From JAILEN01 sp036723975 (GTDB taxonomy: Bacteria; Bacillota; Clostridia; Lachnospirales; Lachnospiraceae): a DNA stretch of 64,000 nt. A model generated the notes under the pieces. The model saw only the letters and a program-made list of their open reading frames with translations, did no database searches and had not been told where the DNA came from. The DNA lies in contig DAIMGJ010000001.1 in the NCBI GenBank assembly GCA_036723975.1, positions 192,037 through 256,036 of the forward strand, given 5' to 3'. Positions 41,701 to 49,256 of this stretch are shown here, in pieces (within the stretch, counting starts at the first letter, position 1; every line of letters starts with the position of its first letter). A program made the position numbers and the translations under genes.

Positions 41701-44380
41701 CGATGAATGTTTTCGCTTTAATATTAAACGGTGCAGACGTGGTTCCGGTAAGGTTATTCTTTCCCCTAATATTTACTGTAGCCGTTCCCACTTCTTTATT
41801 ATCACTATATGATGTAATCGTATAATTCTCCGGATCGATTGTTACACCTGCCGCAGTTTTTACAACAACGGACGGTTCCTGTGCAGAACCGGTGTAATAC
41901 AAATCGTTTCCGTCGTTTACGATAATTTCACGATTATTTTCATTACTGATATCCAAAGCCGTAATGTCGAAAGCGGCTTTCTCTACCGTACCGGAATAGT
42001 TTCCTGTAAACGTAATGGTAGCCTTAGCTGTTCCCACATCCGTGTTGTTTGAATATTCAACGGAATAATCTCCCTTATAGCCTGAAGCAGACTCGTTGTA
42101 TTTTGTGAGAGATACCCAATTGCTTGCACTCTTTTTATACTGAATATCAATCGCCGTCGGTGTAATCGCTTCTCCGGTGTAGGTTACGGAACCTGGCGTT
42201 ACGGAATTAACCTTAATTGTTGAAGATGTAACGTTTATCGGTTTAATGGTAAAGTATACAAAAGTTTCCTGATTTGCATAATCATTTTTACCGATAATCT
42301 TTACCTTTGCCTTTGTTGATGCATTCGTATTATCCGAATAATCAACCACATAATCGCCGGTCTGAGTACTGTCATCATATTCATCCAGAATCGTGCCACC
42401 TAACGTTACGTTATTTACCACCGGTTCTACAGCTGTTCCGCTATATGTCTTCTTGTTATAACCGGTATCTCCTTCACCTGACGCGGTATATCTTGATTCA
42501 ATTGTAATTTCCGCATCACGTAAATCTTTATAGATGGTAAAGTGCTGTGCGCTTGTTCTACCCCTATAATTTCCGATTCCGGAAATGTAGTAAGTAGCTA
42601 CTCCCACGTTTGTATTATTACTGTAAGAAATCTTAAAATCCTGACCCGCAGTAAGTGTTATGCTGGTTGAGGAATTCGGTTTATATGTAATTGTAGGAAC
42701 CGGAGTCAATGCTTCACCGGTATGTCTTTGTCTTTCAATGCTGGAAATCGTAATCTTGTCAGATGTAATCGGAACCTGACTGATTACGTATTCACTTGTA
42801 ATGGAAGATCCTGCATAATTACCCAATCCGTTTACAACAACTTCATAAGTACCGCAATCTGTAGGATCATCTTCATAAACAACTTCATAATCCCTGCCCA
42901 CACTCAAATCAGTCAGGGCTGTTCCTGTAGTTGCGTCCAACAATGTCACGTCCGGTTTAATTTTAGAGCCGGTATAAGTTTGATTTCCGATTTCCTGGAT
43001 AACAGCAACATCCGCAATATCAAGAATCACACCGCTTGAACCGGAAGCATTATAGGTATAACTAAAGGTACGGGTAGGAGATTCTAAATAGTTACCTTTT
43101 CCCTTTACCGTAATCTCATAGGTAAAGTAAGAACCTGTGGTGCCTGTTTGAGAAATATCTGCCACTTCAAAATCTGTGCCCAAAGACAAAGAACCTGCTA
43201 CACCGGCAGTTACGGTCCTTGACGTAACATCTATAGTATATGAACCGGCAGCAAATACACTTTCCGCCGGAAGTTCAATCTGATTAACGGTATAATTTCC
43301 ACTCCAGCTAAAGCCTGCATATGTACCAACACCCGTAATCGTAATCGGGTACGTACCGGCACTGTCGGTTGCAGAAATCGCTTCACGGCTGATAGTATAA
43401 TCGTTCCCTCGTGTTAATCCGGTCACACCGAAAACAGTTGTTAGGTCTACCGCCACACCATAGTTGGATGAGGTTGCAGTCTGCGTTACTTCCAAAACCT
43501 TTACAGTTATGGTTTTTGATGCAGTTCCGCATTCCGCCTTCAATGTCATTTCTCCGGCAACATCTCCGTGAACGGTTAATGACGTACCGGAAGTAATTAC
43601 GGTTGCAGACGGAGTGACCGTTGCAACACTAGACGCATCTGTCTCAGTAATGGTTATAGATCTTGAAACGGAGGAATCAATGGTCGGTGTTAATACAATA
43701 TTATCACCACTTGCAACCCATACGGTATCGCCACAAGCGGCGCCATCTTTCATCCAGGCAATGGCACCATTATAATATGACTCACCGGAAGAAATATCAT
43801 CGCCAAAACCGGCTACACAAACAGCGCTTCCGCTGGAGGTATAACCGCCATCGTTAGCATTCGTCTTAAATCCTGCCTCATAGGTAGAAGCGCCATTTCC
43901 GTAATAATAAATCTGATTTGAAGTAGATTCGGCAGTTGTTGTCAACGTAAACACTGCAACTGCATACTCATTTGAACCTAAAAAGATTTCACTTCCGCTG
44001 GGAGCTGCAAAAGTCCAAATCTCATAACCTTCTGATTCGCTCGATATAGAACCCACCCCCCAATCCATAGGAGTCACGGTTCCAATCTCGCCAAGGCTGG
44101 AGATACCCTTATAAATCTTGACACTTGCGTTTCTGGTTTGTCCGTCGATTTTCTTCAACTGAATCTGTAGAGATGTCAATTGTTTTACGCATCCGTCAGA
44201 CGCCGTCGACTTTACAACCTGCGCAATGGAACCCTCGCTGGAAACCCAGCTTGTGGTGTCCGTATCAAATGCCTTTCCTTTTAATGTAAATGCACTCCAA
44301 TCGAATTTCGCTGATGTTGCCACCATGGCAAGCACTAATACAAGCGCTGAAATCCTTTTGATCATCGGCCATTTCTTCAT
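35720..44380 (-). CDS. Giant secreted repeat protein with C-terminal fibronectin type III domains
   Basis: A 2,886-residue protein with a signal peptide (basic start, hydrophobic core to about residue 24), a 200-residue N-terminal region, one Ig-like (Big-type) domain, then about 25 tandem divergent beta domains of roughly 80-100 residues. Each repeat has Y-T-G near its start, G-x-D-Y-x-V-x-Y in the middle and G-x-G-N-Y-x-G then F-x-I at its end, like MBG/YDG-type adhesin repeats. Two FnIII domains close the protein (about 2710-2886). There is no sorting signal, membrane tail or SLH domain, so attachment is unclear. Repeats are diverged at DNA level. GGGAGGAG precedes the ATG at 44380; an upstream in-frame ATG is inside the leader. 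Probably an adhesin. Confidence 0.88.
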   Translation of the reverse strand: MKKWPMIKRISALVLVLAMVATSAKFDWSAFTLKGKAFDTDTTSWVSSEGSIAQVVKSTASDGCVKQLTSLQIQLKKIDGQTRNASVKIYKGISSLGEIGTVTPMDWGVGSISSESEGYEIWTFAAPSGSEIFLGSNEYAVAVFTLTTTAESTSNQIYYYGNGASTYEAGFKTNANDGGYTSSGSAVCVAGFGDDISSGESYYNGAIAWMKDGAACGDTVWVASGDNIVLTPTIDSSVSRSITITETDASSVATVTPSATVITSGTSLTVHGDVAGEMTLKAECGTASKTITVKVLEVTQTATSSNYGVAVDLTTVFGVTGLTRGNDYTISREAISATDSAGTYPITITGVGTYAGFSWSGNYTVNQIELPAESVFAAGSYTIDVTSRTVTAGVAGSLSLGTDFEVADISQTGTTGSYFTYEITVKGKGNYLESPTRTFSYTYNASGSSGVILDIADVAVIQEIGNQTYTGSKIKPDVTLLDATTGTALTDLSVGRDYEVVYEDDPTDCGTYEVVVNGLGNYAGSSITSEYVISQVPITSDKITISSIERQRHTGEALTPVPTITYKPNSSTSITLTAGQDFKISYSNNTNVGVATYYISGIGNYRGRTSAQHFTIYKDLRDAEITIESRYTASGEGDTGYNKKTYSGTAVEPVVNNVTLGGTILDEYDDSTQTGDYVVDYSDNTNASTKAKVKIIGKNDYANQETFVYFTIKPINVTSSTIKVNSVTPGSVTYTGEAITPTAIDIQYKKSASNWVSLTKYNESASGYKGDYSVEYSNNTDVGTAKATITFTGNYSGTVEKAAFDITALDISNENNREIIVNDGNDLYYTGSAQEPSVVVKTAAGVTIDPENYTITSYSDNKEVGTATVNIRGKNNLTGTTSAPFNIKAKTFIGSVRFTLGGIDYGTPTEADAAGTATITPGEPLIVDYTGSQVYPTEALYDGDTKLTLGKDYTKSFSNNIAASDTANAKVVLKGKGNYSGQTVTLCFKISRKSLGDGTTAATGITWETTGSGSATSIIVQDGSKTLSADDYEITWGDSASADGATYNGTAGPKHATISGKGNYTGSFVVNYDIGTSLADGTKVNLKYGHVGESGLQNLFEGAQMVSTTTSAVASDFANGRDSFVMYYVGNARPKIVLEANGGAALSEYDATAGTGNYKVSYSCENGDGYAAGSRVTVTVEAVENNPDYYGTVRFTYNVVPFNVSKLSSEYKKKYFTTDEYVTSTDTDDYEYTGLEIEPYGQLKFDLSMSASALVSEGKSSLLDADKTIVLTKGTDYTIAPTTIGPDSGNTDVAITFTNSNFTSDSVTRKAKIKTGDVSTIKIGPSVNENIRAQIEGKDDDGDTIYTYPSTKKILSYTGNNVNPFQDGTWSLFFGGKKMNYGTAYSVNYYTATDASGIPTGSEEIPKDAKTYYFTITLSGNFAGEKIYGSFAIKPMEVSADKVTIKIDKDAFTYDTNAHQAGVDFPVEVFYEGNNSAIDSSWYDLTVTYTTPSGLTTNSPVSYKLPGLYTINVQFKDGHNYDTTPIVTKTYKIVGNLDTALIEAKDGTEDLTNKVYMINRDQNTYESEFDKTNIKLYFGSDTLDYDEQFFTVTTKKLTNPGIASVTVTGKSPYFTGSRTYQVIAKGYLKDAVVSGWISYTDSANNTKHTYAYTGQTVTPDLRLSYNNEYLTKYTDYTEAYEGDTTRVGSKVFVSFAAKSTGYFVGNYDKNSYPTDTDRLAYYILYDLSKVSVTVTEDPFTYDGTSKQPDKTKVTVKYPKENGSTETLRVDTDYVLSFPGDDYISVGQKILQLDPKPEFSYSTKQVSYQVKAIELTDSMVDWTSGSGSATYTGEVIKPEVTCTDGLKTLTLGTDYKVVYGGASTNKNAYTISEGDTGFNSSKAPYVTVTGTGNYTGTVTKYFTISPKNINTCSIVLTTDKVPYNGGEPVYADYKVVETTTSGAERELVKNTDYTVKTTTDAVYVGDPGYIWVEGTGNYTGTLGDNTTPKYEVVKANLRSTSIKADVTETEYTGAAVNYASILTVQITCTKADGSTVKKNLTYPTDYTIAYSAGEMKDAGTYAIELSGAGSYEGTVAESFKINPKELALSEGKTPVTEDKDDLVLDKYEITFADPNWPNMPYNNGNPVTPTLTIKDVSTDHPGNPYTLQEGTDYTFTYENNTASASKDDPNAAPAIVITGKGNYSDTIKATYNIGTDISDATVTLTPDEFDYNGQVQKPSVVVKKGTETLAENTDYTIEWSDDCTSAGTKTVTVKGTGAYYGSATADYEIHQKTPDLSKITVTPNLPKNSAGYYTTVYPGAAALQAMGGGVKPGVVVYDTEISESVPLVEGTDYTVAYSSNNNKAGSTTDPVVATVTLTGNYEGSYTKTTSFVIEPRSLSDEATKGSLKLDATAVEWTGNQIKPVETVKDDCGNTLVQGTDYTVTYDENKEVGDGKVTITGKNNYAGTLEKSFVIYGNLAAATTTITIGDSFYTGDSSTTPTPKPTVVCAGKTLVQTELDESGNVVTEGQFRVTNVYSNDSFTTSGTVVIEAEDQTYYRNGPVTKTFNVVDDISLLKITGVANEYTYTGKAIKPQPVVKDAAGNEIPAASVVYTSGADGTECVNVGTVTMKAVIATVNSTEEKSLTTTYKIVPRNINTCKISNLQNDTYTGSKLYPPVTVVWDGKELASDNCSITYSNNVNPGVADVVIAGKNNFTGSRTLHFTIQAPRMQGVKAYGISDSQLVVMWTRANHVDGYEITYSVNGSTKKATTTSTSYTISGLSASTPYEVKVRTYVTVGGTKYYGLSTSTSGKTFVTTPDYLLTSPATGMAQLSWSVASSGASGYSIYRSDSANGTFKRIADIPATSTTWTNRNLTSGKTYYYYIQAYQSDGTNITYGAKSVTRSITVK

Positions 44381-44416
44381 AAGGTTCTCCTCCCAAAAAG
44401 TACCTATCTTTATATA

Positions 44417-44442
44417 TTTTAGTCCGTAAAAGGACATAAAAT
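44417..44442. promoter_or_regulatory. Inverted repeat in the leader of the giant adhesin gene
   Basis: ATTTTA-GTCC and GGAC-A-TAAAAT arms flank GTAAAA, about 40-60 bases before the start codon. Could be an operator or a leader hairpin. Confidence 0.35.
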
Positions 44443-44475
44443 GGGCATAAAAATCCATTTCTAAATTGTTTATCG

Positions 44476-44489
44476 GGAAAACGCTTTCA
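44476..44489 (-). promoter_or_regulatory. Candidate cre (CcpA) site upstream of the giant adhesin gene
   Basis: On the minus strand TGAAAGCGTTTTCC matches the CcpA consensus TGWAANCGNTNWCA at 13 of 14 positions. It overlaps a possible -35 TTGAAA. Carbon catabolite control of the adhesin is therefore possible. Confidence 0.5.
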
Positions 44490-44518
44490 AAACTTTATAC
44501 TTTTTTGCAAAAAAAAAT

Positions 44519-44816
44519 TGTTGCTAAGCGTAAGTGTAATTTATTAGCGAAGTATAGAGAAAATAGCGCACAGATATTATAAATGTGTTGAAGTGGCTTG
44601 AATCTCGAACTGAGAAAAACTTAAATTATATTTTGTGCAAGAAAAGCACGAAGCGCACGGATGCGCTGAGAGCGTAGGTTAGGAACACGGATGTGACTTA
44701 ACTAGCGGTGCTTTTCTTCCAAAATATAATTTCTTAGTTTTTCCAGCGAGAGATTACGACACGAAACACTTTATAATACCTGTGCGCTATATCTATATAC
44801 TGTCGCTTCGCAACAG
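44519..44816. repeat. Foldback element A, copy 2 (uninterrupted)
   Basis: A 298-bp element ending in inverted GTTGCTAAGCG / CGCTTCGCAAC, nearly identical to copy 1 (26112-26666) but without the nested element. Arms pair imperfectly along their length (for example TAGCGCACA and TGTGCGCTA), with the conserved head at 44646-44711. The right end lies two bases from the stop codon of the ABC exporter gene, where it may act as terminator. No coding frame. Confidence 0.9.
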
Positions 44817-44818
44817 CA

Positions 44819-46717
44819 TTATGCATTTACAATTTTTCCGGTATAAAGCTGGTAATAGGTTCCGCCCTCGGCGATAAGTTCTTCGTGAGAACCACGCTCG
44901 ATGATGCGGCCCTGGTCTAATACCATGATACAGTCAGAGTTTCGAATGGTGGATAAGCGGTGGGCAATAACGAAGGTTGTTCGTCCGTGCATCAGCTTAT
45001 CCATTCCATCCTGAACAATTTTTTCAGTTCTTGTATCGATGGAGGAAGTTGCCTCATCCAAAATCAAAACCGGTGGGTCTGCAATGGCAGCTCGGGCAAT
45101 GGCAAGAAGCTGGCGCTGTCCTTGGGATAGACTTCCTCCGTTTCCTGTAATAACCGTATTGTATCCTTCCGGCAAACGACGAATAAATCCATCCGCATTG
45201 GCAAGCTTTGCGGCAGCCTTTACTTCTTCATCCGTGGCGTCCAATTTTCCGTAACGGATGTTATCCGCAATGGTTCCGGTGAAAAGCTGGGTATCCTGCA
45301 ACACGATTCCCAAAGAACGTCGTAAGTCCGCTTTTTTAATCTTATTGATATTGATTCCGTCGTAGCGAATCTTTCCGTCTGCAATATCATAAAAACGGTT
45401 GATTAAGTTTGTCATAGTGGTTTTTCCGGCACCGGTAGCACCTACAAAGGCAATCTTTTGGCCCGGTTCCGCAAACATTTTGATGTTATGAAGCACCGTC
45501 TTTCCGGGTACATACGCAAAATCCACATCATCAAAAACCACGTCACCCTGCTGCCACTTATAGTCTGTAGTATCGCTGTCCTTATGATAATGCTTCCACG
45601 CCCAACGTCCGGTGCGCTCCTTACATTCCACAATCCGGCCGTTTTCTTCCTTGGCATTTACCAACATAACATATCCGTTATCCACTTCCGGTTCGGCATC
45701 AATCAAATCAAAAATTCGACCGGCACCCGCCATAGCCATAACGATGTAATTTAGCTGCTGGGAAACCTGGTTGATTGGCATATTAAAGCTCTTATTAAAG
45801 GTTAAAAAGCTGGCCAGTTTTCCAAGGGTAAGCCCTGTCCATCCATTCAATGCCAAGGCGCCACCCACAACTGCCACAAGGACGTAGGAAACATTTCCAA
45901 TCTGTGCATTGGCCGGCATCAGAATATTGGCATAGGTATTTGCTTTTGATGCAGATTCATAAAGCTGTTCATTTAATTCCGTAAATTTCTTAATGGACTC
46001 CTCTTCGTGGTTAAATACCTTTACCACCTTTTGTCCGTTCATCATCTCTTCAATATTTCCGTTTACGGTAGCGATATCCTTTTGCTGTTTGCCAAAGTAC
46101 TTTCCTGATAAGCCGGCGATTTTTCCGGTCACTATAAACATAACCGCCACCATTAAAAGGGTTACACCCGTAAGTGGAAGGCTTAGGCGAATCATGGAAA
46201 CAAGCACTGCCACGATTGTAAGAGACGCATTAAAAATCTGCGGTATACTCTGAGAAATCAACTGTCTAAGCGTATCAATATCATTGGTATAAGTGGACAT
46301 GATATCTCCGTGAGCATGGGTATCAAAATAGGAAATCGGAAGAGCTTCCATATGTTCAAACATCTGGTCACGCAACTTCTTTAAAGCTCCCTGGCCCACA
46401 TATACCATTATCAAATTTTGAACGTAGGCAGCTGCCACACCGATGGCATAAAAAATGATTACCTTTCGAATAGCATAGGCTAACGGTCCAAAATCCTTAG
46501 AACCGGTTTTTAGCATAGGCGTAATATAGTCATCGATTAAAGTCTGCATAAACAACGTTCCCTGCACGTTTGCAAGTACGCTTATAATAATACAGACCGC
46601 CACAGCCAAAAACTGGAATTTATAGTTCTCAAATAAAAACTGAAATACACGCTTTAAGGCGTCAGAGTTTTTCTTAAAATCATCTTTGGATAATTTTTTT
46701 CTCGGTGCTTTTGGCAT
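44819..46717 (-). CDS. ABC exporter half-transporter, catalytically complete subunit
   Basis: A 632-residue fused six-span membrane domain and ATPase. Walker A G-A-T-G-A-G-K-T-T, a variant signature L-S-Q-G-Q and Walker B L-I-L-D-E-A-T-S-S-I-D with the catalytic Glu are visible. It follows the partner gene without a gap (stop TAA, then ATG), so the two form a heterodimeric exporter like TM287/288, BmrCD or LmrCD. A short Lys-rich N terminus and a roughly 40-residue insert between the membrane and ATPase domains (around residues 350-390) are noted. Drug, lipid or peptide export is possible; a divergent TetR suggests an inducible efflux system. Confidence 0.92.
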   Translation of the reverse strand: MPKAPRKKLSKDDFKKNSDALKRVFQFLFENYKFQFLAVAVCIIISVLANVQGTLFMQTLIDDYITPMLKTGSKDFGPLAYAIRKVIIFYAIGVAAAYVQNLIMVYVGQGALKKLRDQMFEHMEALPISYFDTHAHGDIMSTYTNDIDTLRQLISQSIPQIFNASLTIVAVLVSMIRLSLPLTGVTLLMVAVMFIVTGKIAGLSGKYFGKQQKDIATVNGNIEEMMNGQKVVKVFNHEEESIKKFTELNEQLYESASKANTYANILMPANAQIGNVSYVLVAVVGGALALNGWTGLTLGKLASFLTFNKSFNMPINQVSQQLNYIVMAMAGAGRIFDLIDAEPEVDNGYVMLVNAKEENGRIVECKERTGRWAWKHYHKDSDTTDYKWQQGDVVFDDVDFAYVPGKTVLHNIKMFAEPGQKIAFVGATGAGKTTMTNLINRFYDIADGKIRYDGININKIKKADLRRSLGIVLQDTQLFTGTIADNIRYGKLDATDEEVKAAAKLANADGFIRRLPEGYNTVITGNGGSLSQGQRQLLAIARAAIADPPVLILDEATSSIDTRTEKIVQDGMDKLMHGRTTFVIAHRLSTIRNSDCIMVLDQGRIIERGSHEELIAEGGTYYQLYTGKIVNA

Positions 46718-48478
46718 TTAAGCTTCCTCCTTTCCGTCTACAGAATCAAAGTCGGCGCTTCCGGCTCCGGTTTGAGACTCATAGACATCTCTATAGATTT
46801 CATTGGAAGAAAGAAGTTCTTCATGGGTACCGAACCCATTTATTTTTCCGTCATCCATAACAATAATTCGATCCGCATCCATTACGGAAGAAATACGCTG
46901 TGCAATAATCAGCTTTGTGGTTCCCGGTATCTCTTCTCGAAAGGCACGGCGAATCTTGGAATCTGTTGCAGTATCCACCGCCGATGTGGAATCGTCCAAA
47001 ATCAAAATCTTTGGCTTTTTCAAAAGAGCTCTTGCGATACAAAGTCTCTGACGCTGTCCGCCGGAGACATTGGTTCCGCCCTGCTCAATATAAGTGTTAT
47101 ATCCCTCCGGGAATCGATCGATGAACTCATCGGCACAGGCTAATTCACAGGCACGACGGCACTCCTCATCGGATGCGTTTTTGTCGCCCCAACGAAGGTT
47201 CTCATAGATGGTTCCGGAAAACAAAACATTCTTTTGCAGCACAACGGACACCTCATCACGGAGACGCTCCAAATCATATTCCCGAACGTCTACACCACCT
47301 ACTTTTACGCTTCCCTCGTTTACATCATACAAACGGGAAATCAGATTTACCAAAGATGTCTTTGCAGATCCGGTTCCGCCTACGATACCAATGGTTTCTC
47401 CGGACTTGATGTCCAAGTTGATATCGGACAACACAAAATCTTCCGCGCTCTTATGGTAGCCAAAGTTTACATGTTCAAAAGAAATAGATCCGTCCTTTAC
47501 TTCCATTATGGGTTTTTCCGGATTCTTAATATCCGGCTCTTCATCCAGCACTTCCACAATACGATCTGCAGAAGCCACGGACATGGTAATCATGACAAAC
47601 ATAACCGCCAAAAACATAAAACTCATAAGGATATTCATACAGTAAGCCAAAAGACTCATAAGCTCACCGGTGGTCAAGTCTCCAAAGACGATTTCCTTGG
47701 CACCGAACCAGGAAATGGAAAGAATGCAGGCATACACCGTACCCATCATAAGAGGCATGGCAACCACCATAATCTTTTCCGCTTTTACAAACATATGATA
47801 AATATTGTCGGATGCCTGATGAAACTTTTCCGTCTCGTACTTTTCACGAACGTATGCTTTTACCACGCGGATTGCGGATACGTTTTCCTGTACAGACTCG
47901 TTCATGGCATCGTATTTTTTGAAAACTTCGTTAAAGACTTTTCTGGTCTTCGGCAGAATAATAAGCATCATGGTAATCATGAAAATGAGAGCGATGACAT
48001 AGACGGTCGAAAGCTTCGGACTGATAGAAAATGCCATCACAAGTGCCACGATAACAGATGCCGGTGCACGGGTTCCCATACGAAGAATCATCAAAAACGC
48101 GTTTTGCAAATTGGTCACATCCGTGGTAAGTCTTGTAATCAGACTGTTGGAAGAAAAACGGTCGATGTTTTTAAAGGAAAAGGTTTGAATCTTTTCAAAC
48201 TCTGCCTGGCGCAGGTTTTTTGCAAATCCTGCAGCCGCTACGGAACCGCTCCATCCTCCCATGATTCCGGCAAATAATCCCACCAATGCGATGAGCACCA
48301 TATAGATTCCCATACGATAAATGTGATTCAAATCGCCACCATTTACTCCCTTATCGATGATGGATGCCATCATCTTTGGAATTACCATTTCCATGGCCAC
48401 TTCCAAAAGCATAAACACCGGGGTCAAAACAGCGGCCATCTTATATTCTTTTACATAAGAAAGCAGTTTCTTAACCAT
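46718..48478 (-). CDS. ABC exporter half-transporter, subunit with degenerate site
   Basis: A 586-residue partner of the downstream subunit. It has six membrane spans, Walker A G-G-T-G-S-A-K-T-S, signature N-V-S-G-G-Q-R-Q-R-L and Walker B I-L-D-D-S-T-S-A-V-D. The catalytic Glu after Walker B is Asp, the hallmark of the degenerate ATP site in heterodimeric exporters. The upstream region shares an operator-containing divergent promoter with a TetR gene, which probably represses it. Confidence 0.93.
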   Translation of the reverse strand: MVKKLLSYVKEYKMAAVLTPVFMLLEVAMEMVIPKMMASIIDKGVNGGDLNHIYRMGIYMVLIALVGLFAGIMGGWSGSVAAAGFAKNLRQAEFEKIQTFSFKNIDRFSSNSLITRLTTDVTNLQNAFLMILRMGTRAPASVIVALVMAFSISPKLSTVYVIALIFMITMMLIILPKTRKVFNEVFKKYDAMNESVQENVSAIRVVKAYVREKYETEKFHQASDNIYHMFVKAEKIMVVAMPLMMGTVYACILSISWFGAKEIVFGDLTTGELMSLLAYCMNILMSFMFLAVMFVMITMSVASADRIVEVLDEEPDIKNPEKPIMEVKDGSISFEHVNFGYHKSAEDFVLSDINLDIKSGETIGIVGGTGSAKTSLVNLISRLYDVNEGSVKVGGVDVREYDLERLRDEVSVVLQKNVLFSGTIYENLRWGDKNASDEECRRACELACADEFIDRFPEGYNTYIEQGGTNVSGGQRQRLCIARALLKKPKILILDDSTSAVDTATDSKIRRAFREEIPGTTKLIIAQRISSVMDADRIIVMDDGKINGFGTHEELLSSNEIYRDVYESQTGAGSADFDSVDGKEEA

Positions 48479-48573
48479 ATCTTTTTTCCTTTCTACTCCT
48501 TTGTATATCTATATATCAGATTTTTAAATATTTTGTAAGGGGGATCAAAGCGTTCTTTTCTCCACAACACAAA

Positions 48574-48621
48574 ATTATGTGTTGCATAATGCACAGGTGC
48601 AATGTATAATACACACGTGTG
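48574..48621. promoter_or_regulatory. Overlapping divergent promoters and palindromic operators
   Basis: Plus strand (tetR): TTGCAT 48582-48587, 17 bases, TATAAT 48605-48610. Minus strand (ABC genes): TTGCAC 48597-48602, 17 bases, CATAAT 48574-48579. The palindrome TGCAC-AG-GTGCA (48590-48601) sits in the shared core, and the perfect palindrome CACACGTGTG (48612-48621) follows the tetR -10. Both are candidate TetR operators. Confidence 0.7.
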
Positions 48622-48643
48622 AAATAAATGTTGGAGGCGAACA

Positions 48644-49204
48644 ATGAAACACGAAAGTTCAGATTTGCGTGTACGACGCACCTTAAAATGTATCCGGGAT
48701 GCTTTCTACGAATTAATCATGGAAATGGATTTTTCCCAGATTTCCATTACCGAACTTACCGAACGTGCAGACATCAATCGAAAAACCTTTTATTTGCATT
48801 ATACTTCTTTAGAAGATTTGGTAGAAGAAATCGAACAGGAATTTGTTGACGAACTTCTAAGTTCTTTGGCAGCAAACGCAAATGTGTTAGACGTTGCGGG
48901 ATGTATTTCCGTATTTTATCACTTTATGGATGAAGGAAGCCCGATTCAGAGAAAACTTCTCTGCGATCCGGAGTATACCTTCTTTTATAACAAGGTGACA
49001 CAGGACATTTTGGACTCCGACTTCTTCCAGAAGTTTTATGTCATCTGTGAACATCCATCCATCGTTCGTGCCTTTTGCGTAGGCATTACTTCTATGTTCC
49101 GTACCTGGTATATGGAAGGAAAGCAAATGCCGCTGGAAGAATTAATCGACTATGCAGGCAAACTCATGGTCAAAGGTTACGATGGAATCGAACGAAGCAA
49201 ATAA
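48644..49204 (+). CDS. TetR-family transcriptional regulator
   Basis: A 186-residue regulator with an N-terminal TetR helix-turn-helix (residues about 10-55; I-T-E-L-T-E-R-A-D-I-N-R-K-T-F-Y-L-H-Y) and a C-terminal ligand domain of the TetR_C_33-like kind. It is divergent from the heterodimeric ABC exporter genes and shares overlapping promoters with palindromes, so it probably represses both itself and the exporter. The ligand is unknown. GGAGG precedes the ATG. Confidence 0.9.
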   Translation: MKHESSDLRVRRTLKCIRDAFYELIMEMDFSQISITELTERADINRKTFYLHYTSLEDLVEEIEQEFVDELLSSLAANANVLDVAGCISVFYHFMDEGSPIQRKLLCDPEYTFFYNKVTQDILDSDFFQKFYVICEHPSIVRAFCVGITSMFRTWYMEGKQMPLEELIDYAGKLMVKGYDGIERSK

Positions 49205-49214
49205 TTCCAAAAAA

Positions 49215-49245
49215 ATGCCGATGCTTCCTAATGAAGCATCGGCAT
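49215..49245. terminator. Bidirectional terminator between tetR and the MCP gene
   Basis: Perfect 13-bp stem ATGCCGATGCTTC / GAAGCATCGGCAT with a five-base loop, A-rich on the left and T-rich on the right. Confidence 0.92.
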
Positions 49246-49256
49246 TTTATTATTCT

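Noticed and set aside
35720..44380. Long opposite-strand frames within the giant gene (for example 40004-40615 plus)
   Set aside because: They are low-complexity shadows of the repeat-coding strand, lack ribosome sites and show no recognisable domain.
47234..48277. 347-codon plus-strand frame antisense to the ABC exporter gene
   Set aside because: His- and Cys-rich composition, no ribosome site, and full overlap with a clearly conserved ABC protein on the other strand.
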